From Cryptosporangium phraense (GTDB taxonomy: Bacteria; Actinomycetota; Actinomycetes; Mycobacteriales; Cryptosporangiaceae): a stretch of 48,342 nt of DNA. The stretch covers positions 1 through 48,342 of the forward strand of contig NZ_VIRS01000048.1 in the NCBI RefSeq assembly GCF_006912135.1, given 5' to 3'. The notes under the pieces were generated by a model. That model saw nothing but the letters and a program-made list of their open reading frames with translations, was not told the origin of the DNA and searched no databases. Below, piece by piece: positions 16,438 through 25,031 of this stretch. Each line of letters opens with the position of its first letter. The first letter of the stretch is position 1. The position numbers and the translations under genes were made by a program.

Positions 16438-17379
16438 GTGCTCCAGGTGCGCGAGAACCCGGTCGGTGAGTCCAAGTTAGGGCTCCTCTACCTGCGTGAA
16501 GGCATTCAGACGTATGCCGTGCGGTACCTGCACGCCACGATTCAGAAGACGCACACGCACAGCTTTTTCGAGCTGGCGTTCGTCCTGGGCGGGAAAGCCG
16601 CGCACGTCTCCCCGGCCGGGCGGGAGCCGATCTCCCGTGGCGACGTGCTGGTGCTGCGGCCGGGGGTGTGGCACGGATACGAGGAGTGCCGGGAGTTACG
16701 GGTCTACAACCTGTGCTTCGGTGTCGAGATCCTCAACCGGGAGCTCGCCTGGGCCCGGGAGGATCCCGGGCTGGGGTATTTGCTGTGGACCGGCCCGATG
16801 GCCGCCCAGCGTCGCGGAGTGCTGACGGCCGTGTTGCCGGACGCTCGCCTGGAAGACAGCCTGCAGCACCTGGACGCGCTGGCCGAGCTCGGGGCGGAGT
16901 CGGCGCTGACCCACCACGGGGACATGATCGCCCGGCTGACGCTGTCGCTGAGCGTCGTGGCGCGGGAGGCTGCGACGGCGAGGTCGGCGTCGGGGCCGGC
17001 GTCGGGGCCTGCGCATACCGCGGTGCTCGCGGCGATGCGGCTGCTCGAGGAGCGCCCGGAGTATCCGTGGACGCTGGCCGACCTGGCCGACGAGCTGCAC
17101 CTGACGCCGGGGTATCTGGTGCGGTTGTTCAAGTCGTCTACCGGCTTGCCGCCGATGGCGTTCTTGGCCCGGCATCGGGTGGAGCGGGCGGCTGAGTTGT
17201 TGCTCGACACTGATCAGCCGGTGACGCAGATCGGGAGGTCGGTGGGGTGGCCTGATCAGAATTACTTCGCGCGGCGGTTCAAGGCGCATTTCGGGGTGAC
17301 GGCGACGGCTTACCGGAAGGCGTTCGCTGAGAACAGGGCCCAGTTGAAGATCCGCCCGCGCGGCGAGCACGCGTTCTAG
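16438..17379 (+). CDS. AraC-family transcriptional regulator of the rhamnoside operon
   Basis: Predicted activator of 313 aa. The N-terminal cupin-like sugar-binding domain carries the His cluster HTHSFFELAFVLGG and GDVLVLRPGVWHGY. The C-terminal AraC domain (about 195-300) has two helix-turn-helix units: LADLADELHLTPGYLVRLFKSSTG and VTQIGRSVGWPDQNYFARRFKAHFG. It is divergent from the permease-rhamnosidase-lipoprotein operon and probably senses L-rhamnose or a rhamnoside; the ligand is inferred from the neighbours. The GTG start at 16438 has no close ribosome site; a second GTG nine bases on is equally possible. Confidence 0.92.
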   Translation: MLQVRENPVGESKLGLLYLREGIQTYAVRYLHATIQKTHTHSFFELAFVLGGKAAHVSPAGREPISRGDVLVLRPGVWHGYEECRELRVYNLCFGVEILNRELAWAREDPGLGYLLWTGPMAAQRRGVLTAVLPDARLEDSLQHLDALAELGAESALTHHGDMIARLTLSLSVVAREAATARSASGPASGPAHTAVLAAMRLLEERPEYPWTLADLADELHLTPGYLVRLFKSSTGLPPMAFLARHRVERAAELLLDTDQPVTQIGRSVGWPDQNYFARRFKAHFGVTATAYRKAFAENRAQLKIRPRGEHAF

Positions 17380-17756
17380 GGTCGGCTGCTTCTGGCGCGC
17401 GTGTCCGAGCGCTGGACGTCGTGACGTGTGACAGCGCATTCTGGCCCGACTCCGCTGCGGCCGAATCTGCCGCGGGCCGACCTTTGCCGCAGTCGGCTGC
17501 GGTGTGTCTGGAGGGGGCCGCGTCGGCATCGGCGCGAGGACTGCGGGTCGGCCGGGCATCAGCCGGCGCGCCCTCAACCCGAGATTTCCCTCGGTCGCAC
17601 TGGCAGGTGATTCTGGCCGACAGGGCAAGCAGCGCTCTCTCGGCGGACCAGTCACATGGTGGACTGCCAACTCGGCTTCGAACCCCATGGCGCCCGCACC
17701 ACCGATCCCTGCGTCCGCTCGCCCAGCGCCTCGGGGCTTGACCCCTGATTCTGGAC
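17380..17756. other. Non-coding stretch downstream of the AraC gene
   Basis: 377 bases with no credible gene. Open frames on both strands have no recognisable protein sequence or ribosome sites. It probably belongs to the decayed insertion region that follows. No terminator was seen after the AraC gene. Confidence 0.55.
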
Positions 17757-18300
17757 ATGGGCGTTGTCGGCGGAACTGCCGACGGTGCTCATCGACACGG
17801 CGACGCCGGCCGCGGGTCCGTTCGGCGGCCCGTAGAGCGTCGAGGACCAGTTCGGTGCGCCTGTGGTCGGCGATGGCCCACCCGGCCAGCCTGCGGGAAC
17901 ACAGGTCGATGACGGTGGTGATGTCACCGACGTAGCGCTGGTTCGGGGCCGGGGCGGTGAAGTCCCGGCCGATCAGATCGGGGGCCTTCGGCGCTGCCGG
18001 GGTCCGGGATCGTGGTGCGGGTCCGGCGGCGCAGCCGCAGCCTGCGGACACCGAGCCGGGTCATCACCCGCGCGACGCGCTTGTGGTTGACCGGGTCGCC
18101 CTGGTCGCGCAGTTCGGCGGCGATCCGGGGCGCCCCGTAGGTCGTGTCGTGCTCGGCGTGGATCTGCCGGATCCGCCCGGCTGGCAGCAGGTCGGCGGCG
18201 TCCCGGCGGGCCCGATCGGCGGCGGTGGTCTTCCAGTAGGAGAAACTCGACCGGTTGAGGCCGATGACCGCGCTGGTCTGCGACGCGGCACGTAGGAGGA
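17757..18300 (-). pseudogene. Decayed IS3-family transposase (OrfB) fragment
   Basis: Read on the minus strand, pieces of an IS3/IS150-type OrfB appear in order: GLNRSSFSYWK, then the HTH_21-type segment RIRQIHAEHDTTYGAPRIAAELRDQG, RVARVMTRLGVRR, then in a second frame PDLIGRDFTAPAPNQRYVGDIT and TVIDLCSRRLAGWAIADH, then in a third frame SMSTVGSSADNA. One frame change maps to a G4 run at 17999-18002. About 15 residues are missing after VGDIT, the stretch with the second catalytic Asp is gone, and the sequence stops at SADNA, before the catalytic Glu. OrfA and terminal inverted repeats were not found. It cannot encode a working transposase. Confidence 0.85.
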
Positions 18301-18639
18301 GTTCCCGATTACGTGCGGGTCCGCGAGCGCCTCGTTCGGAGGACGCGAGCGAAGCTTCCACGCGGATTCGTGTCGGGTTCGGGGGTACTCGCACGCGGAC
18401 GGCGGCACACCGAGCCGGAACGGCGAGAGGCACTATGCCGTCCGGTCGGCGTTCTCGCAGGTGGGGATCGGGCGGTCGCGGGCGAGACCGCCATCGAGCC
18501 AGCTGGTCGTCGGCGGTCGGCGCCGGGCCGGGCCGGGACGCCGACGGCGATCGGGTTGACCGAATGACGGGAGGACGGCTAGGGCCCCAGCCATCGCTGC
18601 ACGATGCCCAGGTGCTCTGGACGGCGGGTCGGCCAGGGC
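18301..18639. other. Gene-free stretch next to the IS3 remnant
   Basis: No supported gene. Short open frames on both strands have Arg/Gly/Ala-rich, low-information translations typical of shadow frames in GC-rich DNA. It may contain more decayed insertion-sequence DNA, but I could not match it. Confidence 0.5.
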
Positions 18640-18920
18640 TGGCCGCGGCGACCTCAGCCGCGGGAGACATGCGCGCGGCGACCTCAGACGCGGGAGAGAT
18701 GCCCGCGGAGATCCGGCCGCGGGTGATAGGCGCGGGATCTGGCCGCGGAAAAGACACCCGCGGGGACCCGGCTGCGGCGGAGATGCCCGCGGGGACCCGG
18801 CCCCGGCAGAGATCCCCTCGGAAAGACCGGCCGCAGTAGACGCGCCCGCGGAGATCCGGCTGCGGAAGGGACGCGCGTCGCGGGGGAGGCGCCCGCGCAA
18901 GAGGTGGCCGCGGGGGAGGC
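18640..18920. repeat. Degenerate ~29-bp GC-rich repeat tract
   Basis: About eight imperfect units of roughly 26-30 bases follow the pattern CCGCGG-n-GA-n-CCGG-CCGCGG-n-GGAGATGC; for example near 18672, 18702, 18758 and 18787. The units contain many CCGCGG palindromes. The variable unit length and stops in all useful frames argue against coding. The tract lies directly upstream of the fused ABC exporter gene and beside the IS3 remnant. Confidence 0.65.
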
Positions 18921-19056
18921 CCGCCCGCGGGAGGCACGCCCTGGGTAGCCCCCGGAATCGCGGCGGACAAGGCGCGGGCTCGCAGGGCGCTGAGGCCCGG
19001 CCGGGGCCAGGTGCGCGGCTCGGCAGATTGTCGGGGGCGCGAAGTAATCTCGGAGA

Positions 19057-22000
19057 GTGCCGACATCGAAGTCTGGCGGATGGATCCGCCGCCTGTTTTC
19101 CGCGTGTTGGGCTCACCCAGGGCTGGTCGTCGGCGTACTCGTAGCTTCGTTCGGCGCGACCCTGCTGGAGGGCATCGCACCCCTGCTCACCCGAGCCGCC
19201 ATCGACGATGCCGTCGGGGGGCGGGTCGACCGCGTCACGCTGATCGTCAGCATCCTGGCCGGGCTGGCCGTGCTCCGCTTCGCCGCGACGTTCTTCCGGC
19301 GGTACACGGCCGGCCGGCTCTCGCTCGACGTCCAGCACGATCTGCGCAACCGCGTCTTCACGACGCTCCAGCGGTTCGACGGACGGCGGCAGGACGCACT
19401 GCGCACCGGCCAGGTCGTCTCCCGCGCGATCTCCGACCTGCAGCTCGTGCAGGGCATCCTCGCGTTCATCCCGTTCTCGCTGGGCATGGTGCTGCTGTTC
19501 GTCATCGCGGTCGTCGCGATGTTCTCGCTCTCGGTGCCGCTGACGCTGGTCTCGCTGGCGGTCGCGCCCGCGGTGGCCTGGGCGGCCACCCGCAGTCGCA
19601 AGCGGTTGTTCCCGGCCACCTGGTCGGCTCAGCAGCGCGCCGGTGAGGTGGCCGAGCGCGTCGAGGAGGCGGTCACCGGCGTCCGGGTCGTGAAGGGCTT
19701 CGCCCAGGAGACCCGGGAGATCGTCGCGCTCGAGACCACCGCCCGCCGGCTGTTCGCCGATCGGATGCGGGCCGCCCGCATCAACGCGGTCCTCACGCCG
19801 ACGCTGGCCGCGCTGCCGCAGCTGGGCCAGGTCGCGGTGCTGGCGCTCGGTGGCTGGCTGGCGCTCACCGACCGCATCACGATCGGCACGTTCGTCGCGT
19901 TCGCCGCCTACCTGGCGACGCTGGCCGGCGCGACCCGGGTGGTGTCCGGGCTGCTCACGATGGGCCAGCTGGCCCGGGCCGGGGTCGAGCGCGTCTACGA
20001 CGTCATCGAGAGCGAACCGAGCGTCAAAGACCCCGCCGAGCCCCAGGAACTGCCGAAGACCCCGCTCGGCATTCGGTACGACGACGTGGAGTTCGGCTAC
20101 ACCCCCGACGACACCGTGCTCGACCGGCTCTCGCTGGACGTCCAGCCGGGCGAAACACTCGCCTTGGTCGGTCCGCCCGGCTCGGGCAAGTCGACGCTCG
20201 CGCTGCTGCTCACCCGGTTCTACGACGTCCGGGGCGGTTCGGTGGCGCTGGGCGGCGTCGACGTGCGCAACCTGCGCCTGGCCGACCTGCGGGGCGCGAT
20301 CGGCGTCGTCTTCGAAGAAGCGTTCCTGTTCTCCGCCTCGGTACGGGCGAACATCGCCTACGGGCGGCCGGACGCGACCGAGGCCGAGGTCGAGGCGGTC
20401 GCCCGGGCGGTCGAGGCCGACGGCTTCATCCGCGCGCTGCCCGATGGGTACGACACGCTGGTCGGCGAGCGCGGGCTGACGCTCTCCGGCGGCCAACGCC
20501 AGCGGATCGCGCTGGCCAGGGCCCTGCTCACCGACCCGCGGGTGCTGCTGCTCGACGACGCCACGTCCGCGGTCGACAACGTCACCGAGGCGGCCATCCA
20601 CGCGACGCTGCGCCAGGTCACGGCCGACCGCACGACGATCCTGATCGCGCACCGGCGCTCGACGCTCGCGCTCGCCGACCGGGTCGCGGTGCTCGACGGC
20701 GGCCGCGTGGTCGACGTCGGCACCCAGGCCGAGCTGGCCGACCGCTCGCCGCTGTTTCGCGCCCTGCTCGCCGGCCCCGACGACGCGGCCGAGGAAGACC
20801 CGGTCGGCACTCAGGGCTCGGTGCCGGTGCCGAACGCCGACGCGGTGACGCCGGCGCTCTGGCCGGAGGTCGAGGAAACCGACGATCCGCTGATCAACGC
20901 CCCGGTCCGCGCCGGCGGCGGCCACTTCGACCAGGGCGGCACGCCGGCCACACCCGAGTTGCTGGCCGCGGTGCGCGCGCTGCCCCCGGCGACCGAGGAA
21001 CCGACGCTCCCGGGCATCGACCCGCGCGCGCCCGACCCGCAGTTCCGGCTCGGCCGCCTGCTCGGCCCGGTGCGCTGGCTCCTCTGGGCGACGATCGCGC
21101 TCATCGCGCTGGACGCGGCGGCCACGGTCGCGTTCCCGCTGCTGGCCCAGCACGCGATCGACGCCGGCGTCGTCGGCGGCTCGGAGCGCGCGCTGCTGGT
21201 CACCGCCGTGCTCGGCGTGCTGGTGGTGGCCGTCGACTGGCTGGCCGTCCGTACCCAGACCGTCACCGCGTCGCAGGCCGGCGAGAAGGTCCTGTACCTG
21301 CTGCGGATCCGCAGCTTCTCGCACCTGCAGCGGCTCGGGCTCGACTACTACGAGCGCGAGCTGGCCGGCCGCATCATGACCCGGATGACGACCGACGTCG
21401 ACGCGCTCTCGACGTTCCTGCAGACCGGCCTGGCCACGGCCGTGGTCAGCGTGCTGACGATCGTCGGGGTCACGGCCGCGCTGCTGCTCACCGACGCCGG
21501 GCTGGCCGTGATCGCGCTCTCGGTGCTGCCGCTGGTCATCCTGGGCACGCTGGTGTTCCGGAAACTGTCGGCGGTCGCGTACGAGCAGGCCCGCGAGCGG
21601 GTCAGCATCGTCAACGCCGACTTTCAGGAGAACGTCTCCGGCATGCGGGTCGCGCAGGCCTACGTCCGGGAGTCCCGGTCGGCGGCCGACTTCGCCCGGC
21701 GCAGCGACGCCTACCGCCGGTCCCGGATGCGGGCCCAGACCTACATCGCGACGTTCTTCCCGTTCGTCGGGGTGCTCTCCGACCTGGGGCAGGCCGCGGT
21801 GCTCGCGGTCGGCGCGCACCGCATCGCCAGCGGCGGGGTCACGCCCGGCATCCTGACCGCGTTCCTGCTCTACCTCGGGTTGTTCTTCCAGCCGATCCAG
21901 CAGCTCTCCCAGGTCTTCGACGGCTACCAGCAGGCCCGCATCGGCCTCGGCCGCATCGGTGACCTGCTGCGGACGCCGACGTCGGTCGTCGACGCGACCG

Positions 22001-22806
22001 AGCCGATCGCGATCCCGCAGCGGCTCGACGGCCGGGTCGAGCTGCGCGACGCCCGGTTCCGGTACGCGGGTGCCGACACCGAGGCGCTGCGGGGCGTCTC
22101 GCTGGCGATCGAGCCGGGGGAGACCGTCGCGCTGGTCGGCGAGACCGGGGCGGGCAAGTCGACCGTGCTCAAGCTGCTCGCCCGGTTCTACGACGTCACC
22201 GGCGGGGCGGTGCTGATCGACGGCGTCGACGTGCGCAAATACCGGCTGGCCGACTATCGCGGCCGGCTCGGCGTCGTCCCGCAGGAGCCGCACCTGTTCA
22301 CCGGCGATGTCGCATCGAACATCAGCTACGGGCGCCCGGAGAGCCCGCCGGCCGTGGTCGAGGGCGCGGCCCGGGCGGTCGGCGCGATCGGGATGGTCGG
22401 GTCGATCCAGGGCGGGTTCCGGCACCCGGTGTCCGAGCGCGGCGGCGGTCTGTCGGCCGGGCAGCGGCAGCTCGTCTCGCTGGCCCGGGCCGAGGTCGTC
22501 GACCCCGACCTGCTGCTGCTCGACGAGGCGACCGCGGCGCTCGACCCGGCCAGCGAGGCCGTGGTGCTGGCGGCCGGAGACGCGCTGTCCCGTCGCCGGA
22601 CGACGGTCGTCATCGCACACCGGCTGGCCACCGCGGCCCGGGCCGACCGCATCATCGTGATGGAGAACGGCGAGATCGCCGAACAGGGCACGCACGCCGA
22701 CCTGGTCGCGGCCGACGGGGTCTACGCGCGGCTGTGGGCCGAAGACGGCGCGGCGGCGCTCGAAGCCGAGTTGTTCGAGCGGGGCGAGGTCGACCCGGTG
22801 GGTTAG
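19057..22806 (+). CDS. Fused ABC exporter (TMD-NBD-TMD-NBD) with one degenerate ATP site
   Basis: Single 1249-aa polypeptide with two complete exporter halves. Half one has six helices (about 10-290) and NBD1 with Walker A GPPGSGKS (about 372-379). Its Q-loop has Glu at 420 in place of Gln, the signature is LSGGQ (476-480), and Walker B is LLLDD, with Asp501 replacing the catalytic Glu. An acidic linker leads to half two: helices about 670-960, Walker A GETGAGKS, Q-loop PQEP, signature LSAGQ (1132-1136) and Walker B LLLDE with Glu1157. So the site formed by NBD1 Walker motifs and the NBD2 signature is degenerate, and the other is canonical, as in heterodimeric exporters. The cargo is unknown (drug or lipid). 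The GTG start directly follows GGAGA. It appears monocistronic. Confidence 0.93.
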   Translation: MPTSKSGGWIRRLFSACWAHPGLVVGVLVASFGATLLEGIAPLLTRAAIDDAVGGRVDRVTLIVSILAGLAVLRFAATFFRRYTAGRLSLDVQHDLRNRVFTTLQRFDGRRQDALRTGQVVSRAISDLQLVQGILAFIPFSLGMVLLFVIAVVAMFSLSVPLTLVSLAVAPAVAWAATRSRKRLFPATWSAQQRAGEVAERVEEAVTGVRVVKGFAQETREIVALETTARRLFADRMRAARINAVLTPTLAALPQLGQVAVLALGGWLALTDRITIGTFVAFAAYLATLAGATRVVSGLLTMGQLARAGVERVYDVIESEPSVKDPAEPQELPKTPLGIRYDDVEFGYTPDDTVLDRLSLDVQPGETLALVGPPGSGKSTLALLLTRFYDVRGGSVALGGVDVRNLRLADLRGAIGVVFEEAFLFSASVRANIAYGRPDATEAEVEAVARAVEADGFIRALPDGYDTLVGERGLTLSGGQRQRIALARALLTDPRVLLLDDATSAVDNVTEAAIHATLRQVTADRTTILIAHRRSTLALADRVAVLDGGRVVDVGTQAELADRSPLFRALLAGPDDAAEEDPVGTQGSVPVPNADAVTPALWPEVEETDDPLINAPVRAGGGHFDQGGTPATPELLAAVRALPPATEEPTLPGIDPRAPDPQFRLGRLLGPVRWLLWATIALIALDAAATVAFPLLAQHAIDAGVVGGSERALLVTAVLGVLVVAVDWLAVRTQTVTASQAGEKVLYLLRIRSFSHLQRLGLDYYERELAGRIMTRMTTDVDALSTFLQTGLATAVVSVLTIVGVTAALLLTDAGLAVIALSVLPLVILGTLVFRKLSAVAYEQARERVSIVNADFQENVSGMRVAQAYVRESRSAADFARRSDAYRRSRMRAQTYIATFFPFVGVLSDLGQAAVLAVGAHRIASGGVTPGILTAFLLYLGLFFQPIQQLSQVFDGYQQARIGLGRIGDLLRTPTSVVDATEPIAIPQRLDGRVELRDARFRYAGADTEALRGVSLAIEPGETVALVGETGAGKSTVLKLLARFYDVTGGAVLIDGVDVRKYRLADYRGRLGVVPQEPHLFTGDVASNISYGRPESPPAVVEGAARAVGAIGMVGSIQGGFRHPVSERGGGLSAGQRQLVSLARAEVVDPDLLLLDEATAALDPASEAVVLAAGDALSRRRTTVVIAHRLATAARADRIIVMENGEIAEQGTHADLVAADGVYARLWAEDGAAALEAELFERGEVDPVG

Positions 22807-22871
22807 AAGCCGGACGTCCGGGGATGCGACGATCGGGGCGACTAGACGATCGCGCGATCAACAGGGGTTTT

Positions 22872-23987
22872 GTGCTCAGCGGTACGGAAGTGACAGGCGG
22901 GAAGATCCTGCTGCCGATGCTGGAGCGCCTGGTGGCGCTGCCCACGGTGTCCGGCAACCTCTCCGCCTCGGAGGAGGGACTCGACGTCATCGGCGAGTTC
23001 CTCGCCGAGCGCGGAATGCACGTCCGCCGGTTCGATCAGGACGGCTTCGGCGCGCTGGTGGCGACCGTGCGTCCGACGCTCACCCCGGCGGTCATGCTCA
23101 CCGCCCATTTGGACGTCGTCCCCGGCCCCGAGCACCTGTTCACGTTGAAGCGCGACGGTGACCGGGTCATCGGCCGGGGCGTGTTCGACATGAAGGGCGC
23201 GATCGCCGCCTACCTGGCGCTGATCGACGAGCTCGGGCCCGAGCTCCCCGGCTACGACCTCGGCGTCATGATCACGACCGACGAGGAGACCCGCGACCTC
23301 GGCGTCAAGATGCTGCTCGAGGGCGACGGGTACCGGCCGCGGGTCGCGGTACTGCCCGACGGCGGCGACAACTGGCAGCTCGAAGAGGTCGCGAAGGGCG
23401 CCTGGCGGGTGCGGGTGAGCACGTACGGGGTCGCGGTGCACGGCTCGCGGCCCTGGTCGGGGGAGAGCGCCTCACTCAAGCTGCTCGACCTGCTGGCCGA
23501 CATCCGGGCCCGTTTCCCGGTCGAGGAACCGCACGTCGACACGCTCAACGTCAGCTTCCTGCGGGCTGGCACCGCGCCGAACCAGCTGCCCGACCAGGCC
23601 GAGGCCGTGCTCGACGTCCGGGTGATGGGCCCCGACGAGTTGGCCGCGGTCGAGCGGGACGTCGCCGAGATCTGCCGCAGGCACGGCGCCGACCTCGAGC
23701 TGCTCGTGCTGTTCCCGCCGGTCAAGCACGACCTGAGCGACCCGCTGCTGACCGAGTTCGCGCGCAGCATCGAGAAGGTCGTCGGGACGAGCTGTGGCGG
23801 GTGCCTCTCGTTCGGTTCCAGCGACGCCGCCCAGTACGCGGCGGTCGGGGTCCCGTGCGCGGTGACGCGTCCCCGCGGTGGTGGCCACCACGGGGACGAC
23901 GAGTGGGTCGACGTGGATTCGCTGGCCCTGCTCGTCCCGGTGCTGCGGGACTACCTAGAGAAGGTCGCCCGCCGCCCGCAGGAATAG
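22872..23987 (+). CDS. M20 family zinc metallopeptidase (ArgE/DapE type)
   Basis: Predicted cytosolic amidohydrolase or peptidase of 371 aa that removes an acyl or amino-acid group, using two zinc ions. Visible motifs: the first ligand block TAHLDVVPG, the bridging Asp in GRGVFDMKGA, the catalytic pair in TTDEETRDLG, and the C-terminal His in RGGGHHGDDEW. A dimerisation lid domain lies between (VSTYGVAVHGSRPW...). The exact substrate (acetylornithine, succinyl-diaminopimelate, dipeptide) cannot be chosen; the GGDNWQ segment is not diagnostic. GTG 22872 was chosen for fit to the family N-terminus and an upstream AGGGG; an ATG at 22824 is an alternative. It starts 65 bp after the exporter and overlaps the convergent aminotransferase by 33 bases. 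Confidence 0.88.
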   Translation: MLSGTEVTGGKILLPMLERLVALPTVSGNLSASEEGLDVIGEFLAERGMHVRRFDQDGFGALVATVRPTLTPAVMLTAHLDVVPGPEHLFTLKRDGDRVIGRGVFDMKGAIAAYLALIDELGPELPGYDLGVMITTDEETRDLGVKMLLEGDGYRPRVAVLPDGGDNWQLEEVAKGAWRVRVSTYGVAVHGSRPWSGESASLKLLDLLADIRARFPVEEPHVDTLNVSFLRAGTAPNQLPDQAEAVLDVRVMGPDELAAVERDVAEICRRHGADLELLVLFPPVKHDLSDPLLTEFARSIEKVVGTSCGGCLSFGSSDAAQYAAVGVPCAVTRPRGGGHHGDDEWVDVDSLALLVPVLRDYLEKVARRPQE

Positions 23988-25028
23988 GTCGTTCTCGGCC
24001 GGCGTCCCGATCGTGACGCGGACGCCGTCGCCGGCGAACGGGCGGACGATCACCCCGCGCTTCTCGCACCCGGCCGCGAACTCGGCCGCGTCGTCGCCCA
24101 GCGGGAGCCAGAGGAAGTTCGCCTGGGTGTCGGGGACGTCGGTTCGCAGCTCGCGCACCGCGTTCACGACCCGGGTGCGCTCGTCGACGACCAGGTCGAC
24201 CCGGCGGTTCATCTCGTCCTCGGCGTCCAGCGCGGCGAGGGCGGCGGCCTGGGCGACGTGGTTGACCGAGAACGGCGTCACGACCTTGCGGATCGCGTCG
24301 GCCACCGACGGGTCGGCGGCCAGCCAGCCGACCCGGATGCCGGCCAGGCCCCAGGCCTTGGAGAGCGTCCGGAGCACGACGACGTTCGGCCGGCCCTTCG
24401 CCGCGGCCAGCCCGTCCGGCACCTCCGGGTCGCGGACGAACTCGCGGTAGGCCTCGTCGATCACGACCAGCACGTCCGGGCCGACCCGGTCGAGGAACCG
24501 CTCGAGATCGTCGGCGTGCACGGCGGTGCCGGTCGGGTTGTTCGGCGTGCAGACGAACGCGACCTTGGTGCGCTCGGTGACCGCGTCGGCCATCGCGTCC
24601 AGGTCGTGGGCGTGCGCGCCGGTGTTCGGCACCTGGACGCTGGTCGCGCCGCAGGACGTCGTGATGATCGGGTAGGCCTCGAACGAGCGCCAGGAGTACA
24701 CGACCTCGTCGCCGGGCAGCACTGCCGCTCGGACGATGTGCTCGGCCAGCGCGACCGACCCGCAGCCGGACACGATCCGGTCGGGAGCGACGTCGTAACG
24801 CTCGCCGAGCCGGTTCCGCAGCGCGACGACGGCCGGGTCAGGGTAGCGGTGGGTGTTCGACACCGCGTCCGCGACCGCTTCGACGACGCCCGGCAGCGGG
24901 CCGTAGGGAACCTCGTTGCTGGCGAGCTTCACCGCCTCGGCGACGCCGGACTCGCGGGCCACGTCGCTGGGGTTCTTGCCGGCGACGTAGCGCGGGATCG
25001 TGTCCAGGTCGGGACGAGTGAGCGGCAT
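23955..25028 (-). CDS. HisC-like PLP-dependent aminotransferase
   Basis: Fold-type I aminotransferase of the histidinol-phosphate/aromatic amino acid group, 357 aa. Characteristic features: KLASNEVPYGP, the TPNNPTG loop, the PLP-contacting IDEAYREFV (D191, Y194), and the Schiff-base Lys224 in TLSKAWGLAGIRVGW. The C-terminal Arg motif (GVIVRPF...GVRVTIGT) binds the substrate carboxylate. In actinobacteria a second HisC copy often works as a phenylalanine or aromatic aminotransferase (Pat). No other histidine genes are nearby, which favours that role but does not prove it. It is three bases downstream of the RDD gene and thus in one operon. Confidence 0.9.
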   Translation of the reverse strand: MPLTRPDLDTIPRYVAGKNPSDVARESGVAEAVKLASNEVPYGPLPGVVEAVADAVSNTHRYPDPAVVALRNRLGERYDVAPDRIVSGCGSVALAEHIVRAAVLPGDEVVYSWRSFEAYPIITTSCGATSVQVPNTGAHAHDLDAMADAVTERTKVAFVCTPNNPTGTAVHADDLERFLDRVGPDVLVVIDEAYREFVRDPEVPDGLAAAKGRPNVVVLRTLSKAWGLAGIRVGWLAADPSVADAIRKVVTPFSVNHVAQAAALAALDAEDEMNRRVDLVVDERTRVVNAVRELRTDVPDTQANFLWLPLGDDAAEFAAGCEKRGVIVRPFAGDGVRVTIGTPAENDLFLRAAGDLL

Positions 25029-25031
25029 CGC

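Noticed and set aside
17395-17740. tRNA-like fragments (gtgtccgagcg and ttcgaacccc) that could mark an attachment site
   Set aside because: The pieces cannot be folded into a cloverleaf; stems do not pair and spacing is wrong.
17990-18010. Programmed frameshift in the IS3 transposase
   Set aside because: IS3 frameshifting occurs between orfA and orfB, not inside the orfB DNA-binding to catalytic junction; other deletions show the copy is simply decayed.
18433-22695. Open frame of 1420 codons on the minus strand
   Set aside because: It lies opposite the fused ABC exporter, which has every expected motif; the antisense translation has no recognisable family.
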